Below, piece after piece: positions 49,116-57,733 of a stretch of 64,000 nucleotides of DNA. The notes beneath the pieces are model-generated. The model was not told the origin of the DNA. It did no database searches and saw nothing but the letters and a program-made list of their open reading frames with translations. The position numbers and the translations under genes were made by a program. Position 1 is the stretch's first letter. Each line of letters opens with the position of its first letter. This DNA is from CBDFMR01 sp965249765 (GTDB taxonomy: Bacteria; Bacteroidota; Bacteroidia; Chitinophagales; Saprospiraceae), in contig CBDFMR010000005.1 of assembly GCA_965249765.1 (NCBI GenBank), positions 2,666,001 to 2,730,000 on the forward strand, read 5' to 3'.

Positions 49116-49667
49116 ATGGCAACTAACCAAAATACCAGTCAAAACTGTAATTATTCAACATTAATTAATAAATACAAAGATTTAGCTTTTAATATAGCTC
49201 TTAAAATCACAAAAAATGAACAAGATTCTGAGGAGATAGTTCAAGACTCTTTTGTAAAAGCCTTCAAAGGGTTGAATGAATTCAAAAATGAAAGTCAGTT
49301 TTCAACTTGGTTTTATAGGATTGTTTATAACACAGCAATTTCTTCGATAAGACACAAGAAATACATTACTGTAAAGATTGACGATAATCTGACTAATACT
49401 TTAAAAAATAATCAGATAAAGGGTGCAATTAATAATCTTGATGAATATGACCGAAAACTTATAATTAAGCAAGCTTTAGCAAAGTTAAATGAACTTGATT
49501 ATACAATACTTTCACTGTATTATTATGAAGATTTGAGTTTGAAAGAAATTTCAAAAATTGTAGAAAAGGAAAAAAACTATTTGAAAGTTTTACTTCAGAG
49601 AGCAAGGATAAAATTATACAATGGGTTAAGTGCCTCACTAAAAAAAGAATTAAAGGAATTATTATGA
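49116..49667 (+). CDS. ECF-type RNA polymerase sigma factor
   Basis: 183 residues. Region 2 is clear (YKDLAFNIALKI, EEIVQDSFVKAFKG, FSTWFYRIVYNTAIS), and so is region 4 (LSLYYYEDLSLKEISKIV, LQRARIKLY). There is no region 3, as in ECF factors. It would direct polymerase to a small regulon and is probably controlled by the membrane proteins encoded on either side. The 3' end overlaps the next gene by 4 bases (ATGA). Confidence 0.93.
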   Translation: MATNQNTSQNCNYSTLINKYKDLAFNIALKITKNEQDSEEIVQDSFVKAFKGLNEFKNESQFSTWFYRIVYNTAISSIRHKKYITVKIDDNLTNTLKNNQIKGAINNLDEYDRKLIIKQALAKLNELDYTILSLYYYEDLSLKEISKIVEKEKNYLKVLLQRARIKLYNGLSASLKKELKELL

Positions 49668-50092
49668 AAATAAAGGATAAAGAATTTATCAAGGAAATAG
49701 TGTCTTCTGATTTTAAGTATATTTCAAATCACAATTTTAATTGTGATACCCTAGAGAAAATTATGGAATTAGAAAACAGTAAGGTGTCCCATTCAAATTC
49801 AGGTGATATTACTTTTTTAATTCCACAGATTCTATATACTCTTTTCTATATTCTATTTTCATTGATTACTGTAATTATTTCTTGGCTGCATTTGGAACAG
49901 ACTAATAGCGTTATGCATTTGGTTGAGATTATTTCGAATATTTTATTGCATCCTGTTACGGTATCAATCTTGTTTTCTTTTTCGCTACTGTATTTGGTTG
50001 ATTTATATATAAAGAAACTAAATACAAAAATTACTAAACCTAACGTAACTACTCAGGTAGTTAACAAAAATAGAGAAACGATGTTATATTAA
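49664..50092 (+). CDS. small membrane protein, putative anti-sigma partner
   Basis: 142 residues. The N-terminal 40 residues are cytoplasmic and charged, with DFKYISNHNFNCDTLEKIM. Two or three membrane helices follow at about 48-70 and 95-118. It overlaps the sigma gene by ATGA. A soluble N-terminus before membrane helices next to an ECF factor is the layout of anti-sigma factors, but no known anti-sigma motif is visible. Confidence 0.65.
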   Translation: MKIKDKEFIKEIVSSDFKYISNHNFNCDTLEKIMELENSKVSHSNSGDITFLIPQILYTLFYILFSLITVIISWLHLEQTNSVMHLVEIISNILLHPVTVSILFSFSLLYLVDLYIKKLNTKITKPNVTTQVVNKNRETMLY

Positions 50093-50100
50093 TACCTACC

Positions 50101-51204
50101 GAGAAGATAATAGTTAAAACCCCCACTATTATCGCAACGGAAATAGACATATTAAGAAAGGAAAAATCGGAGCTTCGTCAGTTATTGAAAGCAGCTTTGG
50201 CCTGGAATGCAGTATTGGAAGCACGTATCAAAGAATAGGAGCATAACAAAGACAGCAAGAATAGCAGTATGCCTCCGTTAAAAGACAAAAACCGTAAGAC
50301 CAAATCCTTGCGAGAAAAGAGCGGCAAGAAACCAGGCGGACAGCACGGACATAAAGGTACGACCTTACAAATGCTTGAAAGAGTGGATGAGGTCATAGAG
50401 CACGATCCGAATTATTGTCAATGCTGTGGTCATGAATTTGAGCAAGAGAATGAAAGGGAGTTGCACTCAATACGTCAAGTGATAGACATACCTCCAATAG
50501 AGCCAGCAGTTACCGAACACAGAAGCTACAAACGTCAATGCATTAATTGTGGTCACCTCAGTCTCGGTCAGTACCCCAAACAGGTCAATAGCCCTATCAG
50601 TTATGGGAATACAATCAGCATATTGATCTCCTACTTTAGCGTCCGCCAGTATGTTTCCCATAATCGTATCAAAGAAATAATGGCAGATATCTTTCAAGTT
50701 CGCATGAGTGAAGGTACCGTTGTGAATAAAAAGAGATTTGCCAAATCATGTGAGTGGATATACCAAGAGATACAACAAAGGTTGATTCATTCAAAATGGT
50801 CAGGCACAGATGAAACAGGCTACCGCCTCAATGGTAAAAAAGCATGGATGTGGATATGGCAAAATGATCAATACACCCTGCTTTACGCTTCTGAAAATAG
50901 AGGCCAACAAACCATCAGAGAGGTTTTCCCTCAAGGATTAAAACACTCTATATTGGTACATGATTGTTGGAAGCCCCACTTCAATATCGAATGTGAGACC
51001 CACCAACTATGTATAGCCCATTTGATGAGGGAGTTACAATATTTTGTAGAAAAGCGTACCGACCAATGGGCCTATCAGATGAAACTGTTATTGTCAAAAG
51101 CTATATGTCTAAAACAAAAAATGATTAATCATTCCCCAATAGACTACTCTAAGGCTATTCAAAGTATGGAACAAAAACTAAGCAATCTTGTCCAAATAGA
51201 TTAA
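50101..51204 (+). pseudogene. IS66-family transposase, nonsense-broken and truncated
   Basis: The N-terminal coiled coil reads EIDILRKEKSELRQLLK and meets an in-frame TAG near 50236. The rest continues in the same frame with HNKDSKNSSMPPLKDKN, PGGQHGHKG, a zinc-ribbon-like YCQCCGHE..CINCGH and the catalytic KWSGTDETGYR. It stops at 51204 after about 310 residues. The C-terminal IS66 part with the last catalytic Glu (normally in NNxxERxIR) is missing. This is a different IS66 branch from the element at 44740-46509. Confidence 0.85.
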
Positions 51205-51548
51205 TGGCTCGAGATCCTAAATTGGAAAATTGCTTGCAATATATTTTTACGAGCATATCCCATGGGAGGGTATGTGCCATACTTAACCCATCTATTATTA
51301 GGATTGAGTTTAAGCTGGTGAATATTGCCGAATGACTCTAATTTGGACTGATATTGAGAATTATAATTGACCATAATGCAATGTTATTTGGCTAAAGTGC
51401 GATATACTTTGCATTATAACAAACGTTTTGATGACTTATTTAATTGATTTTCAGATCTTTGTACCTGTCTGAGTATACCCTAAGTATTCTGTGGTGAGGC
51501 AATGAGTGCCTGCTTGAGATCATGAATTTCATTTTTCAAACTCATAAC
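51205..51548. other. gene-free interval with a perfect 9-bp dyad
   Basis: No gene is visible. ATAATGCAA (51373-51381) and TTGCATTAT (51409-51417) form an inverted repeat with a 27-base spacer. This may be a remnant of an IS end or an operator. Confidence 0.35.
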
Positions 51549-52181
51549 TTATAACTTGGGGTTGTTTGCTATAGATATAACATCCCTGATACTCGGATAT
51601 GCCCCTTTCAAAAGCTCATTAGAATTATCAAGTTTTTTCCAAATGGCTTTCTCAATATCTTCGGATTTCTGAGGCTTGAGATGCTGTCGTGGACTACTCA
51701 TAAAATACCAATCCGTAATTTTCAAAGTCCTGATACCACTCTTTGGTCTAAATAAGTGAAAGGTCCGAGTAATCTTGGAGCCAAGCTCAATATTCTTGAT
51801 TCCAGTTTCTTCCATCACCTCTCTAACCGCCGCAACTTTTTTAGTTTCACCAAGGTCAATCTTTCCCTTAGGCAAATCCCAGTGACCTCTTCTAAATATC
51901 CATAGAATTTCATCGTACTCATTGACTACCATACCACCCGATGCCCTCACCACTCGAAACAGATCTTTAAGGCTTCGAATGTAATTTTTCACGTAAGGAC
52001 CATGCAAAATTACATCCTGGTATTGCTCTCCCTTCTCCATCATGTCTATGTACTGCAATAGAAACTTTGATTTGGCAGGTGTTGGAGTTGCTAATTGCTT
52101 ACGTTTCTTATTAAGAATCGATTTCAGTTCTTTGTCCGAACAGAGAACCAGGCAATTATCATTTATATATATTTTGTACAT
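51549..52181 (-). CDS. Nudix hydrolase
   Basis: 210 residues. The Nudix box runs from GKIDLGE to REVMEETGI (residues about 108-130), matching GX5EX7REUXEEXGU. The 80-residue N-terminal extension is family-specific. It hydrolyses a nucleoside diphosphate linked to another group; the substrate is not predictable. It is divergent from pyrE, with only 15 bases between the start codons, so the promoters must overlap the partner's coding sequence or leader. Confidence 0.93.
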   Translation of the reverse strand: MYKIYINDNCLVLCSDKELKSILNKKRKQLATPTPAKSKFLLQYIDMMEKGEQYQDVILHGPYVKNYIRSLKDLFRVVRASGGMVVNEYDEILWIFRRGHWDLPKGKIDLGETKKVAAVREVMEETGIKNIELGSKITRTFHLFRPKSGIRTLKITDWYFMSSPRQHLKPQKSEDIEKAIWKKLDNSNELLKGAYPSIRDVISIANNPKL

Positions 52182-52196
52182 TGGGTCACCTCACTA

Positions 52197-52847
52197 ATGA
52201 CAACAAATATGCATGATTTTTCGTCAAATATCGCCAGGAACTTATTAAAAGTAAATGCCATATCTCTTAATGTCAAAGATCCATTTACATGGGCTTCTGG
52301 ATTACGATCTCCTATCTATTGTGATAATAGAGTGACACTTAGCTATCCAGATATACGGAATGAGATAAAAAATTCTTTTGTGGAGTTGAGTGCTGAATTT
52401 GAAGATTTCGACTATCTTGCGGGCGTAGCCACAGCAGGTATTGCCCATGGTGCCCTACTGGCAGACGCATTAGACAAGCCATTTGTCTATGTAAGGTCAA
52501 GATCCAAAGGGCACGGACTTCAAAACAAGATAGAAGGTTTCATCCCAGAAGGTTCAGCAGCATTGGTTGTTGAGGATCTTATATCGACAGGTATGAGTTG
52601 TATTAATGCCGTCTCGGCTCTTGAAATTGTTGGAGTATCTACTGTGGGTGTTGCTGCCATTTTTACGTATGGCTTTGCCACCTCTGATGATCGTTTCAAT
52701 GAAATCAATTGTCCATACAAAACACTTACTCACTTTGATGTCTTATTGGCGGAAGCCAGAAAGATGGATTACATAGATGAGAAAGAAGGAAGATTATTAA
52801 AGCAATGGAAAAAAAATCCCCAGGACTGGTACAAAAATCATTTCTAG
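52197..52847 (+). CDS. pyrE: orotate phosphoribosyltransferase
   Basis: 216 residues from the ATG at 52197; an open frame further upstream overlaps the Nudix gene and is not used. The PRPP-binding motif VVEDLISTGMS (residues about 122-132), ASGLRSPIYCDNR near the N-terminus, and YVRSRSKGHG are diagnostic. It converts orotate and PRPP to OMP in pyrimidine synthesis. The M42 peptidase follows after 27 bases. Confidence 0.95.
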   Translation: MTTNMHDFSSNIARNLLKVNAISLNVKDPFTWASGLRSPIYCDNRVTLSYPDIRNEIKNSFVELSAEFEDFDYLAGVATAGIAHGALLADALDKPFVYVRSRSKGHGLQNKIEGFIPEGSAALVVEDLISTGMSCINAVSALEIVGVSTVGVAAIFTYGFATSDDRFNEINCPYKTLTHFDVLLAEARKMDYIDEKEGRLLKQWKKNPQDWYKNHF

Positions 52848-52874
52848 GGAGAGAACCGATTTTAGACAGTACAG

Positions 52875-53954
52875 ATGGCATTATTGAAGAAGAAGTCGCT
52901 CAAGTTTTTACGTAAGTATCTCAACAATCCTTCCCCCACAGGATTCGAGCATCATGGACAGAAACTATGGTTGGACTATATAGGTCCCTACATAGATGAC
53001 TGGCAATTAGATAATTATGGTACGGCATACGGTATCATCAATCCAGGACGTGAATTTAAGGTGGTCATTGAAGGACATGCTGATGAAATATCTTGGTTTG
53101 TCAATTACATCTCAGAAGATGGATTCATCAATGTAATAAGGAATGGTGGTTCTGACCACTCTATAGCACCTTCAAAAAAGGTCAATATTCACACTGATAA
53201 AGGCATTGTAAAAGGTGTATTTGGATGGCCCGCTATTCATACTCGGAAAGGGAAAGATGCCAACATCTCTCCTACCCTAGAAAATATATTTATTGATGTC
53301 GGCGCCAAGAACAAAGCCGAGGTTAAGAAAATGGGTGTACATGTGGGATGTGTCATTACTTACGAAGACAAGATGAGTATCCTCAATGACCGCTATGTAG
53401 TAGGCCGTGCACTGGATAATAAACTTGGAGGATTCTGCATAGCAGAGGTAGCAAGACTCCTTCATGAGAGAAAAAAGTTTCTACCCTTCTCTCTATATAT
53501 CGTAAACTCGGTCCAAGAAGAAGTAGGCTTGCGAGGAGCTGAGATGATAGCTGATACCATTAAACCCAATATGGCGATCGTCACGGATGTATGTCATGAC
53601 ACTCGAACACCTCTTATCAACCGAAAAAAACAAGGAGACATCAAAGCTGGACAAGGTCCCTCACTTACTTATGCACCAGCTGTTCATAACAAACTGCTCA
53701 ACTTCATAATAGATACTGCAGAACGAAAGAAAATACCGTTTCAACGACAGGCGGCCTCCCGAAGTACTGGTACAGACACTGATGCATTTGCTTATAGCAA
53801 TGGTGGTGTCCCCTCTGTACTTATTTCTCTTCCATTGAGATACATGCATACGACTGTAGAGATGGCCCACAAGGATGATATAGAGAATGTAATCAAGCTG
53901 ATCTACTCATCATTATTGAGAGTAAAGAGTGACTTTTCCTTTAAGTATTTCTAA
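52875..53954 (+). CDS. M42-family metallo-aminopeptidase
   Basis: 359 residues. Metal-binding and catalytic residues are seen in EGHADEISWFV, GRALDNKLGG, NSVQEEVGLRGA (the catalytic Glu pair), VTDVCHDT and the C-terminal MHTTVEMAHKDD. These dodecameric cytoplasmic enzymes remove N-terminal residues from peptides. Length and motif order are normal. Confidence 0.93.
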   Translation: MALLKKKSLKFLRKYLNNPSPTGFEHHGQKLWLDYIGPYIDDWQLDNYGTAYGIINPGREFKVVIEGHADEISWFVNYISEDGFINVIRNGGSDHSIAPSKKVNIHTDKGIVKGVFGWPAIHTRKGKDANISPTLENIFIDVGAKNKAEVKKMGVHVGCVITYEDKMSILNDRYVVGRALDNKLGGFCIAEVARLLHERKKFLPFSLYIVNSVQEEVGLRGAEMIADTIKPNMAIVTDVCHDTRTPLINRKKQGDIKAGQGPSLTYAPAVHNKLLNFIIDTAERKKIPFQRQAASRSTGTDTDAFAYSNGGVPSVLISLPLRYMHTTVEMAHKDDIENVIKLIYSSLLRVKSDFSFKYF

Positions 53955-53971
53955 GTTTAGGAAAAAGAAGT

Positions 53972-54793
53972 TTGCATAGGCTGAGGCCAATTCTTAATAT
54001 CTACTTGTATGGCAATATTCATATTGCTATTTGTACCACGTGCTTGTGCGTCTTCTCTTACCTATCATCTGACTTGATTCCCGATTCAAATTATTTGCTT
54101 TTCGTCTTTTTTTCGACTTGGGCGATGTACTCTATGCATAGGATCGCTGGGAATAGAAAAATGCATCCTGACCAGGTCAATAGCAGATTTACTATCATTG
54201 CTCGTCATATAAAGACCATTAAAACATTTGCCATGGTTGGGGCATTTTTATCCGTATTCTTCTTTTTGAGGCTTGATGATTCTACAAAGCTACTTCTCTT
54301 TATCCCTATAGTATTATCAGCGATTTACGTAGTTCCTATCATGGGAAAACAACTCAGAGATGTGGCTTACATCAAACTATTATTGATTGCCATTATTTTC
54401 ACGATCATCTGTCTCGTCATCCCTTTATATAATGATGTCGAAAATGAGATCATTCTAAGATCGTCAGTTGTTCTACTCCTATTTATGCTATCCCTTACCA
54501 TCCCGTTTGACATACGTGACAAAGAAATCGATCATAAAGAAGGGATCAAAACACTTGTAACATGGCTAGGTACTTCCCTTTCTAAATCAATCGCCATCAT
54601 GCTTGCACTTGCAGCAATAGTCTTGTGTCTATTCAATCTATCCTCGCCATTTTACGTAGCGATGCTCCCTACTCTCTCCATGGCTGTTTTGTTGGTCGCA
54701 AGATGCAGATCAGATATTGCAGATTACTACTATACAGGATTGATGGATGGTGTGATGATCGTGCCGCTTGTTACGGGATATCTAGTTACTTGA
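53972..54793 (+). CDS. UbiA-like membrane protein
   Basis: 273 residues from a TTG start at 53972 with AGGAAAAAGAAG just upstream; no ATG is available near the beginning of homology. Eight or nine membrane helices are visible. The loop PFDIRDKEIDHKEGIKTLVTW has the DxxxD-type motif of the second UbiA aspartate site, but the first site (usually NDxxD) is not clear. Related Bacteroidota proteins are annotated as UbiA-like and their substrate is unknown. It closes the pyrE-M42 run. Confidence 0.72.
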   Translation: MHRLRPILNIYLYGNIHIAICTTCLCVFSYLSSDLIPDSNYLLFVFFSTWAMYSMHRIAGNRKMHPDQVNSRFTIIARHIKTIKTFAMVGAFLSVFFFLRLDDSTKLLLFIPIVLSAIYVVPIMGKQLRDVAYIKLLLIAIIFTIICLVIPLYNDVENEIILRSSVVLLLFMLSLTIPFDIRDKEIDHKEGIKTLVTWLGTSLSKSIAIMLALAAIVLCLFNLSSPFYVAMLPTLSMAVLLVARCRSDIADYYYTGLMDGVMIVPLVTGYLVT

Positions 54794-55181
54794 CCCCATG
54801 ATCAAGTTATATTTTCATCTGACCACGATGAGTTCAAAATGAACCTAAGGCTTTACTTTAGTCTAACAAACTAGGACACGGTGTGGTCGCCAATTCTGGT
54901 TTATTCATTTGGAATCGTGACTCTTGGAAATAAAAGTTCTATCGCAAGCTCTACATTCGATATATTGGCACCATGCTTTACAATTATGCGTGTTTGACAA
55001 AATGCAGGTTTAAGTTATAATATTTAGTGAGTCTTTAAATCACTTTGATTAGGGATTACTCCAAGGGTCATGACCCCTTGGACAAAGAAGATTCTGAAAA
55101 ATATCATACACCCACAACTATCGGAACCTAACACTACAGTAATCCATTAGTATCTTTGTAGCTTGATAAATTGTTTGCAGA
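54794..55181. other. gene-free interval with a solo ISKra4 end
   Basis: No gene is visible. TGACAAAATGCAGG at 54995-55008 is identical to the left end of the ISKra4-like element at 30143. I see no transposase sequence here. The interval also holds the promoter of the next small gene. Confidence 0.5.
55151..55158 (+). promoter_or_regulatory. -7 promoter box of the nucleotidyltransferase pair
   Basis: TATCTTTG matches TAnnTTTG and lies 23 bases before the ATG at 55182. Confidence 0.45.
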
Positions 55182-55370
55182 ATGGCTGGAAAAATATTTT
55201 ACGGTAGCAAAGAAGAAAACAATCAGAGACGTCAAGAAGAATTTCTCTCATTGGCCCCTTCAGAACGCTTAAGAAGAGTGCTTAAAATGTGGTGTCAAAT
55301 GCCAAAGGTTTTGAAGAACTCTAAACATCCTCGTGAATCAAATAATTTTATTGTAAGCAAACATGATTGA
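55182..55370 (+). CDS. small basic protein paired with a nucleotidyltransferase
   Basis: 62 residues, rich in Lys and Arg, one helix-rich domain (SLAPSERLRRVLKMW). It overlaps the next gene by 8 bases, so the two are translated together. A small first gene coupled to a minimal nucleotidyltransferase is the layout of some toxin-antitoxin pairs. No family is recognised. Confidence 0.65.
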   Translation: MAGKIFYGSKEENNQRRQEEFLSLAPSERLRRVLKMWCQMPKVLKNSKHPRESNNFIVSKHD

Positions 55371-55845
55371 GTTCGATAAAGAAGTGTTATCGTTTGTAAA
55401 GGCTTGCAATAATCACAATGTGCAAATGATCCTTGTGGGTGGTGCTGCGGTAAATTTTCATGGATATCAAAGACACTCAGCCGATGTAGATTTTTGGATA
55501 TCCACTAAGCACGAAAATTTAAAGAACTTGGTCACAGCACTAAGGCAACTTCAGTATGATATTAAGTCGTTTCCTCAATCTGTTTTTGATCGTCTTCAAA
55601 ATATTTCCATAAAATTCTCACCCTTAAATCCAATTGAGGTTGAATTGATCACTAGATTTTCAATAGGTAGATCGTTTCGTGAGGCTTATGAAGTTTCCGA
55701 GCTTTCTGTTATATCTGATCATGGTAGTGAAGTCAAGATTCAAATCCTGTCATTGGAAGATTTACTCGAAAGCAAAAGCAAAACTGAGAGGGTAAAAGAT
55801 ATACTTGATGTAGCAGAACTTAAAAAGCTTCATAACTTGTATTAA
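55363..55845 (+). CDS. minimal nucleotidyltransferase (DUF6036/AbiEii-like)
   Basis: 160 residues. The nucleotidyltransferase core is seen as ILVGGAAVNFHGYQRHSAD (GG followed by the metal-binding Asp pair DVDFW). A third acidic residue may be in VELITRF. The C-terminal SLEDLLESKSKTERVKDILD is typical of this group. Such proteins transfer nucleotides to tRNA or protein and act as toxins or antitoxins in several systems. The coupled small upstream gene supports a toxin-antitoxin or related pair. Confidence 0.8.
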   Translation: MIEFDKEVLSFVKACNNHNVQMILVGGAAVNFHGYQRHSADVDFWISTKHENLKNLVTALRQLQYDIKSFPQSVFDRLQNISIKFSPLNPIEVELITRFSIGRSFREAYEVSELSVISDHGSEVKIQILSLEDLLESKSKTERVKDILDVAELKKLHNLY

Positions 55846-55850
55846 GTCAA

Positions 55851-56261
55851 TCATAAACAAAGGAAGTTGAAGGTCGAATAATATAAGAACTGAGCTCTTG
55901 ATTTCTCTGCCCACTTCTTTAGCTTCTTATGCCATAGCCTGCAATAATGGACATTAGAAAAAATACTTCTCTTGTCCAAGACAAAGATTTCATACCAGAA
56001 AATCCAACGACGCTTGAAGTAATACTCTTTTTCACCTTTCTCCTCACCCATCTGAAACCCATTGGATGCAAGAAACGCTCGAAGACTATCGTATCGATCT
56101 GGTTTGATATGCATGATTTTATCCCCCTCTTCAAAAGGTACAAACATGAAGGTGAGGGCTACGCATGTTCCCACGAACAAACTACGATAAACGTCACTCC
56201 AATCGAATTCACTAAAAAAGTAATCTATCACTACACTGATAACTGGATATAACATCGCCAT
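55851..56261 (-). CDS. hypothetical membrane protein
   Basis: 136 residues. The first 45 residues hold one or two membrane helices (YPVISVVIDYFF and SLFVGTCVALTFMFV). The rest is a soluble domain with GDKIMHIKPDRYDSLRAFLASNG and Trp-rich YYFKRRWIFWYEIF. The last 30 residues are basic and may be frame-altered. The family is unknown. It converges with the nucleotidyltransferase gene, 5 bases apart. Confidence 0.55.
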   Translation of the reverse strand: MAMLYPVISVVIDYFFSEFDWSDVYRSLFVGTCVALTFMFVPFEEGDKIMHIKPDRYDSLRAFLASNGFQMGEEKGEKEYYFKRRWIFWYEIFVLDKRSIFSNVHYCRLWHKKLKKWAEKSRAQFLYYSTFNFLCL

Positions 56262-56337
56262 TAAGATTACAGTCCTTACCTTGTGCTAGAAACGTGTCAT
56301 TATTAACTCAACAGTTTGCGAAATATATATAATCCAA

Positions 56338-57015
56338 TCAATCCTTCATCAGGTCTGGTCTCCTTTCTGAAGTAGTTTTCTCGGCCTGGTCCTGTCTCCA
56401 TTTATCGATAAGAGCATCATTCCCAGAGAGTAAAACCTCCGGGACAGTCCATCCATTGATGCTTGCTGGTCGTGTGTACACTGGTGGAGCGAGCATATTG
56501 TCCTGAAAACTATCTGTGAGTGCTGAAGTCTCGTCATTGAGTACACCGGGAAGCAACCTACAGATGCTGTCGACTAATACAGCAGCAGGAAGCTCCCCGC
56601 CCGACAAAACATAGTCTCCGATCGAGATCTCACGTGTAATTACATGTTCACGAATTCGTTGGTCGATACCCTTATAATGGCCACATAACAAAACAAGCCG
56701 ACTTTTTAGGGACAGCTCATTGGCTATTTGCTGAGTAAACTTCTCCCCATCAGGAGTCAGATAAATGACCTCCTCTATAGGATCAGATTCCTTTAACCCA
56801 TCCAGACATTTTAGAATTGGCTCGACCATCATGACCATACCCGCACCACCGCCGTACTGGTAGTCATCAATCTGTCGATGTTTTCCTTCGCCGTATTCTC
56901 TGAGATTGTGAATGGATATTTCTACCAATCCCTTATCAGAAGCTCGCTTGAGGATAGAATGCTCAAAGGGGCTTTGAAGCAATTCTGGAACAGCTGATAT
57001 GATGTCTATTATCAT
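56338..57015 (-). CDS. trmD: tRNA (guanine-N1-)-methyltransferase
   Basis: 225 residues. The SPOUT-knot motif GDYVLSGGELPA (about 131-142) and the N-terminal DDYQYGGGAGMVM are diagnostic of TrmD. It methylates G37 of tRNAs to prevent frameshifting. It is the last gene of the minus-strand S9-cdaA-M20-FKBP-trmD run, 58 bases after the true FKBP stop. Length is normal. Confidence 0.97.
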   Translation of the reverse strand: MIIDIISAVPELLQSPFEHSILKRASDKGLVEISIHNLREYGEGKHRQIDDYQYGGGAGMVMMVEPILKCLDGLKESDPIEEVIYLTPDGEKFTQQIANELSLKSRLVLLCGHYKGIDQRIREHVITREISIGDYVLSGGELPAAVLVDSICRLLPGVLNDETSALTDSFQDNMLAPPVYTRPASINGWTVPEVLLSGNDALIDKWRQDQAEKTTSERRPDLMKD

Positions 57016-57072
57016 CAGGACTTAAGTGCTTGAAGATAGCTCAGGCAATTCAATATATGTGCAATCTGTCGA

Positions 57073-57731
57073 TTACTCTATATCGAGCAGCTCTATCTCA
57101 AATATCAATGCTGAGTAAGGCTTGATATGAGGTCCAGCTGATTGTGTGCCATAAGCAAGTTCCTGAGGGATATATGCCCTCCATTTATCCCTACTTTCAT
57201 CTCTTGAAGGACTTCTTGCCAGCCAACTATTACATTACGCAAAGGAAAGGAAATAGGTTGTCCACGATCTACGGAGCTGTCAAATACTGTACCGTCAATT
57301 AACATTCCATGGTAATGAGTATTTACCTCATCATTTAGCGTAGGAGACGCGCCCTCACCAGAATTGATGATCTCATACTGGATGCCATTGTCCATGACAT
57401 GAACGCCCTCTTTACCCTTGTTGCTTTCTAAAAATGCCTCACCGGCCACTTTATTTTCCATATTTAATATTTCTGCCATTTTGTTTTTTCTAGCCGATAT
57501 AAAACCATTGGCTTCACTCAGCGTCATTGTTAATTTATCTGCATTCTGATCGGCAATGGCCCTACTTACCATTTCTGGATTGAGCTCTTTGAAACCTATT
57601 TTTTTCATTTCCTCCATCATCATGAGTCCAGCAGCATAGCTTAGGCTGTCCTCTGCTGACCATTTTTCCTGTGACACAACACTGGAATAAGAGCAAACGA
57701 AAAGAAGAATGATAATTGCGGATTGTTTCAT
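57073..57731 (-). pseudogene. FKBP-type peptidyl-prolyl isomerase, one-base frameshift near the end
   Basis: The protein has a signal peptide (1-20, ending VVSQ), a helical dimerisation domain (about 25-95) and an FKBP domain with DGTVFDSSVDRG and GWQEVLQEMKVG. After KVG the frame is wrong and stops at 57105. One more G in the GGG run would give KVGDKWRAYIPQELAYG and a normal end ..LIFEIELLDIE at 57073. It would be an exported foldase of about 219 residues. Because the rest is perfect, a read error in the G run is a real possibility. Confidence 0.88.
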
Positions 57732-57733
57732 TA

